Origin: Branchipolynoe longqiensis | Lineage: Eukaryota > Annelida > Polychaeta > Phyllodocida > Polynoidae | DNA length: 64,000 bases | NCBI GenBank assembly: GCA_030323885.1 | Contig: CM059194.1 | Coordinates: 1,365,889-1,429,888 of the forward strand | Reading direction: 5' to 3' | Shown: positions 1 through 10,600 of the stretch, piece by piece | Position numbering within the stretch: position 1 is the stretch's first letter | Layout of the letters: each line of letters begins with the position of its first letter | Program-made: the position numbers and the translations under genes | Notes under the pieces: generated by a model | Seen by the model: the letters and a program-made list of their open reading frames with translations, nothing else | What the model was told of the DNA's origin: nothing | Databases searched by the model: none

Positions 1-178
1 TCCCTCTTCTTCTCCCTGTCCTCCCTCTCCTCCTTTTTCTCTCCCTGTCCTCCCTCTTGTTCTCCCTCTCCTCCTTTTTCTCTCCCTGTCCTCCCTCTTC
101 CTCTCCATGTCCTCCCTCTCCTCCTTTTTCTCTCCATGTCCTCCCTCTTCCTCTCCATGTCCTCCCTCTCCTCCCTCC
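1..178. repeat. pyrimidine-rich degenerate tandem repeat
   Basis: Almost pure C/T on the + strand, built from irregular repeats of TCCTTTTTCTCTCC and CTCCCTCTTC modules. The start of the array is cut by the window edge. Confidence 0.8.
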
Positions 179-189
179 TGCGCCAACAG

Positions 190-540
190 TTCTACACTGC
201 AGAAAGTATGCATGACCTTTTTATTAAGGTAAAACAGGAAAACATTTTAGCCTTTTTGAGGGCAGCTGGACTGTACCACCTCATATAGTTTACTAAATAG
301 ATTCTATCAATTATTAATAAAACTTTTCTTTTTCTATGGGAATTTGTTTCCCTTGACCACAAATATATGATTGTGAGCTTTCTAATTTAATGAGTGTCTA
401 TTGACACATAATTGATTGTCTGCTTTTACATGTAAAAGCGATGGTTTGAACAAAAAACAAACATTTCTTGCCGTGAATATGGCCTATGCTGCCGACACGG
501 TGGAAAGCAACCACCAATCAATCAATCATCAATCAATCAA
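190..540 (+). repeat. interspersed repeat E, copy 1, with (ATCA)n tail
   Basis: Shares order and wording with 7480-7790: a GTAAAACA...TTGAGGGC block, a TTTACA...GATGGTTTGA block and a 3' end GAATATGGCCTATGCTGC followed by AACCACCAATCAATCAATC. The simple-repeat tail at a conserved 3' end suggests a LINE-mobilised element. A short tail-only copy is at 3372-3460. Confidence 0.65.
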
Positions 541-618
541 ACCTCCCTCCTGCTTGAATCTGGCATGTTTTTTTTTTCGTGATGAATTTATTTACCCAGG
601 TATACACTTATATTGTAA

Positions 619-1430
619 CCGCGCGCGGTGGCCTAATCGGTAGAGCGCGGGCCTCGCGCGCGGAAGGTCGGGAGTTCGGTTCTCGGTCGAATCAAAACCA
701 ATTACTTTTAAATTGATACGTGTCGCTTCCTAGCCTGGCACATGGCATTAATAGGATATGGCAATGACTGGTTAGCTGAGTGTCAGGATAATGTGACTGA
801 GTCGGATATCAGGTCATGGTGCCAGTGACCTGATTTCCCAGTGAGGCAGCATTATACAGGGATGAAAGATCTCCACGATTTCGCGGATTTGTGGGATTTT
901 TCCTGTAGCTATAAGTGTATACTAATAAGCTGCACCCGTCCTGATATGACCTTAGATGTTGCCAGGACATAAAACTCCACCAACCAACCGATACATTGTT
1001 TCACGCTGCAGCATACTAATATATGGTGCAAACACCGCAGCACTAGCAGCTTATACTACTAATGCCTTCACGGCGCAGCACTATCAGCGCATACTACTAA
1101 AACGTGCTTCTAACGCCGCAGCACTATCAGCGTATACCGATATGTGATGCAAACGCCGCAGCACTAGCAGCGTATAATACTAATACATGCTTAAACGGCG
1201 CAGCACTATCAGCGTATACCAATATGTATGAAACCTGACTTCTGGGAATTTTCGGCGATTCCCTAACAATGCTAAGCCTATGGGAGAATATCAGCATTTC
1301 CGCTTTTTTCTCGGAGACCACTTTCATCATTGATTATAAAGTCACCATGAGTGTGCACTGTCACAAGTCGGTACCCGTCCTGATATGACATTAGATGTTG
1401 CTAGGACGTAAAACAACCACCAACAACAAC
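619..1430 (+). mobile_element. SINE A copy 1, split by a hAT-like insertion
   Basis: Residues 619-856 carry a tRNA-like head (box A TGGCCTAATCGG, box B GGTTCTCGGTC-like) and the conserved body GTGTCAGGATAATGTGACTG. The body resumes at 1333 with AAAGTCACCATGAGTGTGCA and ends with GATGTTGCTAGGACGTAAAA and a CAAC-rich tail. The 857-1332 interval is a separate insertion with the target ATTATA repeated on both sides. Confidence 0.8.
857..1332. mobile_element. non-autonomous hAT-like element with internal tandem repeats
   Basis: Begins CAGGGATGAAAG and ends CTTTCATCATTG, a slightly decayed inverted repeat, flanked by ATTATA on both sides. Inside are 5-6 units of about 45 bp containing GCCGCAGCACTATCAGCG, and a stray SINE A tail at about 930-990. 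A second copy at 54410-54711 has perfect 12-bp ends. The CAGGG terminus is typical of hAT ends; the 6-bp rather than 8-bp duplication leaves the superfamily uncertain. Confidence 0.7.
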
Positions 1431-1532
1431 TTATATTGTGCTGCTATTTCTTTTAATATGCTTCTTGTTATTTTAAATACACTTTTAGGGTGTTTTTAAA
1501 AGAAAACAAATGTTTCGCTTTGTGTTCTACAG

Positions 1533-1610
1533 GTGGTTTTTGAGCTGGCGCCTCAGTCTGGAGCAGATCCTCTCCATGGTTGACCAGACGCAGGAGTTCC
1601 AGATGCGCAG
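1533..1610 (+). CDS. FCSK: FCSK exon 1 of window
   Basis: The exon follows a TTCTACAG acceptor and ends CGCAG before GTAGGA. Its first base completes a codon begun upstream, and it then encodes a stretch starting [11 protein letters not shown] and leaves two bases (AG) for the next exon. WRLS-EQ matches the region of fucokinase just C-terminal to the pyrophosphorylase-like half as I recall it. No further exon was recognised between 1 and 1532. Confidence 0.85.
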
Positions 1611-4600
1611 GTAGGAGCGTATTGAGTTGAGTTTTATTTAACCACACACATGGAGTAACATACCTGTATGGCGGCCCCAAGGGATGATCTTCCAGCTGAG
1701 CAACCAACGTTTCATTAAAGTTCATACTTATGCAAAATACGTTGTTATAACAAATCGGCATTTGAAATCTTTACTAGAATCATACATGTCCCTCTATTTA
1801 TACATATCTATGTAAGTATTTCCCATGCGTATATATACAAATGCCACAGGACAAGTGATGTCAAGTTATATTTTCTTGAAGATTTATACTGTCTATCATG
1901 GATAAGTCTGAATAGACTTGTTTTCACCATTAGACAGTTTGTCGAGAGAAAGCCCGAGCCTACACTTTTACCGACCCAAGGGATTTTTAACCTCCTACAC
2001 CACATAGACATGGTATGAGAGCAACTGGCATTTGATGACGCTGTAAGTTATACACAGCAGTGGAATTCCAAATTGGCAGAGGTGGGGGAATGGGGAATCG
2101 AACCACTGACCTTCAGATTAGGAGTCCGACCTAGAAAAAGTCAGACACTCTAACCACTCCGCCACAGAGAACACCACAAATAATAGATTGCCTGAATAAT
2201 CTTTGCCCAAGTTGTTCCTATTTTAGGAGACATTTGTCACTGTAATTTTCATTTCATACTTATGTGAGGTACATTATTAAAACAAAATGGCAATTGATAT
2301 GTTTACAAAGATTCAGATATGCCCCTGTATGCATACATATATGCAAGCGTTTTACATATGGCCACATGGCTTATTAAATTGGTACTTGCCGCTTTCTAGC
2401 CTGGCGCTCTGCATTAATAGGATAGGGAAAGGATTGGTTAGCTCAGTGTCAGGATAATGTGACTGAGTGGGATATTGGGCCATGGTGCTGGTGGCCTGGT
2501 TTCCCAGTGGGGCAGCACTATAAAGTCACCATGAGTGTGCACTGTCACAAGTCGGTAGCCGTCCTGTTATGACCTTAGATTTGTTTGTTTCATGTTGTTT
2601 TACATCCTAACAACATCTAACGTCATATCAGGACGGGTACCGACTTGTGACAGTGTGCACTCATGGTGACTTTATAGTGCGGCCCCACTGGGAGACTAGG
2701 ATGCCAGCACCATGACCTAATATCCCACTCAGTCACATTATCCTGACACTGAGCCAACCAGTCCTTGCCCTATCCTAATAATGCTGAGCGCCTGGCTAGG
2801 AAGCGACAAGTATCAATTTTTTAAAGTAATTGATTTGACTCGACCAGAGTTCGAACCCACAAACCCATGGGTTCGGATCCCCCAATCTCCCAAAGCAGGA
2901 GACGGACGCTCAACTCATTCGGCCATCCCGTTTTGACCTTAGATGTTGCCCGAATGACCTTAGATGTTGCCAGGATGTAAACCCCCACCCCCCCCCCCCC
3001 CCACTCCCCAACAAACAAAGCCTCGTGTAGCTGAGTCTGGTGCCACTTTCAGGGACATGTTTGTGACGGTTGCCCAACAGCACATCCGGTCGACCCTGTG
3101 TGGGACGGGGTCAACCCGGCTGACCCCTCTGTACCGGGCTGCCTGCACGGACGGGCTGCACATGCGCATTCTGGAAACGCTGGACGACGGTAAGGCGCCC
3201 CCTACAATTTTACACTTTTCACAAATCTTTTAATTTTACAAATTGGATATGTCTAACGACTGAATGCCCCTCAATAGCCGATGTCCACTTTTTGTGCTGG
3301 GGCTCGTTAAACAAACAAAATGCATAGTCCGATGGCTTTTTTTTTTTAACCAGTGACAATATATGTTATTAGCATTTTTGCCATGAATATGGCCTTTGCT
3401 GCTGACACGATGTTAAATCATCATCTATCAATCAATCAATCAACCAATCAGTCAATCAAGTATTCCTTGTTGGAGAGCTTTGTATTTGCGTATCTCTGTT
3501 TAGATGGATATTTCACTGTTCGCTTAGTATTCGAACACACATGAACGATTATTTTGCTCAGGATCGTAGTCAACGACACTTTGGCACCTATATGTATAGG
3601 GACAGTCACATGACCAACACAACTACTTATTCACAATTATCAGGATCAACTGTGAATAGTTTTAATCTGCATAGCATGAAACCTGGAAACAACCCAATCT
3701 GTGCGAATTATTTAGGGTTTGTATGGTCTTTGTCAGAACAATCGATCAATCAACCAATCAATCACATCAAGTATCCTCAGCCCTTCGTAAACCCTGCCTT
3801 CCCCTCCTCTCCCGACAGCAGGCATCATCAAAGCTGCAACACCACCTCCACTTCACCGGACGTGGTAGCCGAGTCGGTAGAGCGCAGGGTTCCCGTGCGG
3901 AGAGTCGGGAGTTTGAATCCCGGCCGAGTCAAACCAATGACTAAAAAATTGATACTAGTCACTTCCTGGTTTGGCACTTGGCATTAATAGGATAGGGCAA
4001 GGACCGGTTGGCTCAGTGTCAGGATAATGTGACTGAGTGGGATATCGGGTCATGGTGCTGGTGGCCTGATCTCCCTCTGGGCAGAACTATGAAGTTTTTT
4101 TGGGGTAAAATATTTATTCATCTGAATATGACATTTGTCAGCGCCGGAGCACTGGTCTTCCAGGCATCTTACTATTGTAGTTGACAGTCTAAATAATCTA
4201 AGTTTGATCAGTGCTGTATTAGTTACAGCACCTATCCTGTAGAATTAAGGGAGTGGCGCCTGCTGTATAATGTACAGCACCAGTCACTGTAGTTCATGCA
4301 GAAATGGGGAGCAGCACCGAGTAGAAAGTGTATACTCGGGGCAACTCAAACAATCGTTGAGGGTTATATTTGTCTCTTATAAAACAAGGTAAGTTTATAG
4401 TTGACAATACATTTTGTCTGTCTTTTATAGTTAGTGTTCAATATGTTTAAACAGGTTGATAGTTGTGTAGGATGTTCGGTGTGTTGATGGTTTGTTCATG
4501 ATGGTTAAGGGCGGTGGCAGGGGAGGCAAGTTGCCATGTGTGCACACTGTCAGTATCCATCCTGATATGACTTTAGATGTTGCTAGGATGTAAAACATCA

Positions 4601-7600
4601 ACAAACAAACTCACTTGAAACTGTCCACCCTCCCTTAGCAGTCACCCTCCATTTCTATGGCTCACCTTGTGAACGAGTCATATTTAACTCCTTCGGTCCT
4701 GATATGACCTTAGCCATTAAAAGGACGTGAAACACCAACAACCAACTAATGTTATTTCTTTGCCTTGTTTGTTACTGCAGTGTTGGCGGTCCTCGCCATG
4801 TGAATCACGCATCTTCAACCCTATCAGCCTTAGAGACATTTTACTTGCAACATCCCTCCTCCAGACCTTACTGAGTTGTTTCATAACTGTAGTTGAATTG
4901 CATTTCTAGAATGTTTTCCTGAAAATTTGTAGATCATATCAGAAATACAGTGCTTGCCACCTTTTCTTGAAGATTTATACTGCCTATCATGGATAAGTCA
5001 GAATAGACTTGTTTTCACCATTGGACAGTTTGTCGATAGAAAGCCCGAGCCTACACTTTTACTGACCCATCATCATCATCATGCTGTCGGTCGCGATGCG
5101 ACAAAGACTGCTTTCATTACTTGACTGCCGCTCTCCATTTAGCTCTCTGCTGTGAGAGTTCCGTCCATGAGTCGGTCTTAATGTCTCTCAGCTTCAGGTT
5201 TCTCTTGATGGTATCTTTGAACCGGAGACGGGGGCGCCCTCTCTTTCTGTAGCCAGAAGACAGTTGAGAATAGAGGATCTGCTTTGGTAGCCTGTCTGAT
5301 GACATCCTCATGAGGTGTCCAGTCCACCGGAGATTCTTTTTGATCAGAAGATCTTCCATAGAGGGCAGCCCCATCCGTTCGAGTATTTCCTTATTCGTCA
5401 CTTTGTCCTTCCAGGTTAGCCTCATGATTGAACGCAGATGTCGCATCATGAAGGCATGCAGCTTTTTCACCTGCTGTCTGTACACTGTCCAGGCCTCGGC
5501 TCCGTATAGTAGGGTGGATAGCACGATTGCGCGGTAGATCTTACCTTTGCCCCGAATGGACACATGGTGGTTGTTCCAGAGCCTCTGGCGTAGTCGGCAG
5601 AAAGATGCGCTAGCCTTGGCCATCCTCCTCTGTATCTCAGCATCAATGCGTCCATCACTTGATATAGTGCTTCTGAGATAGGTGAATTCCGGAACAGAGT
5701 TCAGCTTGTTTCCGTCAACCATGATCTCCTCCTCTCGGGTTCTTGTAGAGTTGGGTTGGTTACATTTCATGAAAGCTGCCTGCAAAAGTGTTGAAGTGCT
5801 GCTGGCTTTTGCAAGTTACCAGCGGCACTCTCACGGGGAGCAAATAGAGGTTTCACACCGGCAAGAACATGTCAAGACAGGCGCAAAACTATTTGTCCCT
5901 GCAGTGGCTGGTCGGGAGATGTTGGGAGTTCCATACATCAACCGCCCTTAATGCTGCCACAGTGACATGGTTTTCTGTTTAGGGTTTGCTCCCTTAGCCT
6001 TCGGTTCTGTCAAGGACCTGTACCACAAGGCAGTGGTTTAGAACTCTGCAAGGCAGGGGCGTCAAACTCCCTGATGTATTGCTATACCTGCATACCCACT
6101 GAGCCAAGGGATGTTTAACCTCCCACACCACATATAGACATGGTATGAGAGCAACTGGCCTTTGATGACGCTGTAAGTTATACACAGCGATTTGCACCTG
6201 ATTGTGGGCATATTCATGCGCTCCCAGAGTGTAAGCGCGTGAAACTTGCAGGCGCATTTGGGTGCTGCTGGCCTTAAATTATATAATAACTTACATTTAT
6301 GGGCAAATCAGTGTAGGTATTTACTAGATACCAGCCTAGTAATTAGTACTAAATCCACTCAGTTTCATCTTTACTATATATATGTACTTGAAAATATGTA
6401 TATATGTTCTTATTTTAGAATAAAGGAAAGAAGGAAAAAATGTTTAAAGAAAATTCTAGAACCATGCAATACCATATGCCTATTCACCGAATGCATGATA
6501 CTTTTATTGAACTGGAATTGTACACAGTTACTACTACAGCTGATATTTCATTTATAATATGTATAATACTGTCATGGGGGTGATGAAAATGGGAAATATT
6601 GCGCCTAGAGCGGGACTCGAACCCACATCTCTTTGCATTCCGGGCCAGTGTGCTAACCATTACACCACCTAGGCTCCCTGATATCAACACACTCCCCATG
6701 CCTACCTGTCTATGTGGTTACTTGCCTGAGAGGTCAGAGCAGACCACTACACTCGTCCCCCTGGAATTGTAAGTCTTGTAATGCTTACAATTACATACAT
6801 AGAGGCAATGCACTAACACAGGGTAGGTTCAACAACCATACAGCGCAAAGCTTGTACAGGATCCTGATCACGGCAACCAGTGTCATGGGGGTGATGAAAA
6901 TAGGAAATATTGCGCCTAAAGCGGGACTCGAACCCACATCTCTTTGCATTCCGGGCCAGTGTGCTAACCATTACACCACCTAGGCTCCCTGATATCAACA
7001 CACTCCCCATGCCTACCTGTCTATGTGGTTACTTGCCTGAGAGGTCAGTGCAGACCACTACAATACTTTTAGTATCAAACAGGATTTGCATGCAGTTACT
7101 ATTACAACGGATACTTTCATTTATGGATCAAGCAATTGTACTGTACGCCCGGAAGACCAATACTCTGGCACTAACAAGAGATATTATTTGATGAATAAAA
7201 TGCATTTTAGTAAAAAAAGAAAAAAAGAAAGGTTAAACGTTGCTATTCATGGGAAGTTGCGCATTGTTCCTTGCAGTGACCTGCACCTGTGCCAATGCCG
7301 GCATTGCTGCACGCTGTCTTGCCAATATTGCGGATGTGCTTGGGTGTTTAGCTGACGGTCAGGGGGGCATGCGCAGTGGACCAGCTGCGAACCGCAGCTT
7401 CGAAAGAGCCTTCAAGTTCCTGGAGGTTTGTGCCAACTTTTCTTGCTGCCCAGCCTTGGTTTCGACAGCAGCATTGTAAAATTGTTGGTGACTATGCGTG
7501 ATCTTTTAACTAATGTAAAACAAGAACCGATCGTAGCGTTCTTGAGGGCGGCAAGATTATGCCGTCTTATATAGTTCATTAAAACAATTGTCATCAATTC

Positions 7601-10600
7601 AGGAAGAGCAATATCTTCAATTTTTATCTAGAGTTTTTACCCGGTCTCAATTTTGTTTGTAATTGCGAGCTTTTACATTCTGTTTAAAGGCAATGGTCTG
7701 ATAATAATAAGATCTGAGCACTTCTCGGCATGATTATGGCTTTTGCTGCTAACACCGCGTTAAGCAATCACCACTAACTAACCCAACAGCAATGAATAGT
7801 CAGATGCTGCTAACACCACGTTAAGCAATCACCACTAACTAACCTGACAGCAATGAATAGTCAGATGCTGCTAACACCACGTTAAGCAATCACCACTAAC
7901 TAACCTGACAGCAATGAATAGTCAGATGCTGCTAACACCGCGTTAAGCAATCACCACTAACTAACTCGACAGCAATGAATAGTCAGATGCTTCTCACACC
8001 GTTAACGCTGCCTGTTAACATTCCATATATGGGTCATTCAATGAAACTGAAAATGTGACATGGGGACAAAAACCTTCCAAATAATGGCCGAAACATTCCA
8101 AATAATAGCAGAATCCATTTTCATTTGAAGGTTTACATATTGTGCATATGTCAGAGTTGACAAAAAGCTATTTCGCTTTTTGATTTTGTGTGGCTTTCCC
8201 TAGTTAGACTTATCATTAGTATGTGTATTACCCTATAATTTGATGGTTATTCATCCTTATATTATCTTTGTCTTTCTAAACATTCAGTACATACAAATAG
8301 TGATGCGCTTTGAAATAACCACCATGCGGTTGCAATAGAGACTATGCCACCAACTGTTGCAGTTCTACTGTGACAGGTGGCGGCAGAGACTACGCGACCC
8401 ACTGTTGCAGTTCTACTGTAATAGGTGGCGGCAGAGACTATGCCACCAACTGTTGCAGTTCTACTGTAACAGTGCGGCAATGACTAAGGCACCTACTGTT
8501 GCGGTTCTACTGTAACAGGTGGCGGCAGAGACTACACCACCAACTGTTGCAGTTCTACTCTAACAGGTGGTGGCAGAGACTACACCACCAACTGTTGCAG
8601 TTCTACTGTAACAGGTGGTGGCAGAGACTACGCCAGCAACTGTTGCAGTTCTACTGTAACAGTGCGGCAATGACTACGGCACCTACTGTTGCGGTTCTAC
8701 TGTAACAGGTGGCGGCAGAGACTACACCAACTGTTGCAGTTCTTCTCTAACAGGTGGTGACAGAGACTACACCACCAACTGTTGCAGTTCTACTGTAACA
8801 GGTGGCAGCAGAGACTCTACCACCAACTGTTGCAGTTCTACTGTAACAGGTGGCGGCAGAGACTCCACCACCACCTGTTACAGTTCTACTGTAACAGGTG
8901 GCGGCAGAGACTATGCCACCAACTGTTGCAGTTCTACTCTAACAGGTGGCAGCAGAGACTACACCACCAACTGTTGCAGTTCTACTGTAACAGGTGGCGG
9001 CAGAGACTACGGCACCAACTGTTGCAGTTCTACTGTAACAGGTGGCGGCAGAGACTATGCCACCAACTGTTGCAGTTCTACTGTAACAGGTGGCGGCAGA
9101 GACTACGGCACCTACTGTTGCAGTTCTACTGTAACAGTTGGCGGCAGAGACTCCACCACCAACTGTTGCAGTTCTACTGTAACAGGTGGCGGCAGAGACT
9201 ATGCCACCAACTGTTGCAGTTCTACTGTAACAGGTGGCGGCAGAGACTACCACCACCTACTGTTGCAGTTCTACTGTAACAGGTGGCGGCAGAGACTCCA
9301 CCACCAACTGTTGCAGTTCTACTGTAACAGGTGGCGGCAGAGACTCCACCACCTACTGTTGCAGTTCTACTGTAACAGGTGGCGGCAGAGACTCCACCAC
9401 CAACTGTTGCAGTTCTACTGTAACAGGTGGCGGCAGAGACTCCACCACCTACTGTTGCAGTTCTACTGTAACAGGTGGCGGCAGAGACTCACATTGCCAC
9501 CGTAACTGTGTGCAGGCTCCCACCCTGTTGCAGTTCTACTGTAACAGGTGGCGGCAGAGACTCCACCACCAACTGTTGCAGTTCTACTGTAACAGCTGGT
9601 GGCAGAGACTCCACCACCAACTGTTGCAGTTCTACTGTAACAGGTGGCGGCAGAGACTACGCCACCTACTGTTGCAGTTCTACTGTAACATGTGGTGGCA
9701 GAGACTCCACCACCAACTGTTGCAGTTCCACTGTAACAGGTGGCGGCAGAGACTATGCCACCTACTGTTGCAGTTCTACTGTAACAGGTGGCGGCAGAGA
9801 CTATGCCACCAACTGTTGCAGTTCTACTGTAACATGTGGTGGCAGAGACTCCACCACCAACTGTTGCAGTTCCACTGTAACAGGTGGCGGCAGAGACTAT
9901 GCCACCTACTGTTGCAGTTCTACTGTAACAGGTGGCGGCAGAGACTATGCCACCAACTGTTGCAGTTCTACTGTAACATGTGGTGGCAGAGACTCCACCA
10001 CCAACTGTTGCAGTTCCACTGTAACAGGTGGCGGCAGAGACTATGCCACCTACTGTTGCAGTTCTACTGTAACATGTGGTGGCAGAGACTCCACCACCAA
10101 CTGTTGCAGTTCCACTGTAACAGGTGGCGGCAGAGACTATGCCACCTACTGTTGCAGTTCTACTGTAACAGGTGGCGGCAGAGACTACACCACCAACTGT
10201 TGCAGTTCTACTGTAACATGTGGTGGCAGAGACTCCACCACCAACTGTTGCAGTTCTACTGTAACAGGTGGCGGCAGAGACTCCACCACCAACTGTTGCA
10301 GTTCCACTGTAACAGGTGGCGGCAGAGACTACACCACCAACTGTTGCAGTTCCACTGTAACAGGTGGCGGCAGAGACTCCACCACCAACTGTTGCAGTTC
10401 TACTGTAACAGGTGGCGGCAGAGACTACGGCACCAACTGTTGCAGTTCCACTGTAACAGGTGGCGGCAGGCTAACCGGTAGGTGCATACCCGGGTTGACG
10501 TCCGGCTAGCGGCTGCCTTGAGAGGCTACCTGCGACCTGGCTGGTCAGGGGGCGGGTCACTTGGCTCTGTGACACCGCAGTGGGCAGAAATACTGTAATA

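Noticed and set aside
619..700. Possible functional tRNA genes (box A/B motifs at many sites)
   Set aside because: Each tRNA-like sequence continues directly into a conserved SINE body, lacks a convincing full cloverleaf or terminator, and recurs in many copies. They are SINE heads.
1..1532. An upstream FCSK exon in the first 1.5 kb
   Set aside because: Only repeats (C/T array, repeat E, SINE A, hAT-like element) were recognised, and no GT-AG-bounded segment in the right phase with a fucokinase-like sequence.
3541..3987. 148-codon + strand open frame
   Set aside because: It runs through intron sequence and a SINE A head, and overlaps another frame; no recognisable protein and not compatible with FCSK splicing.
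8340..10477. CRISPR-like array
   Set aside because: Units are contiguous without unique spacers, and the genome is eukaryotic.
8262..10509. Open frames of up to 415 codons with [13 protein letters not shown] repeats
   Set aside because: 48-bp minisatellite artefact; two + strand frames and the - strand are open over the same DNA.
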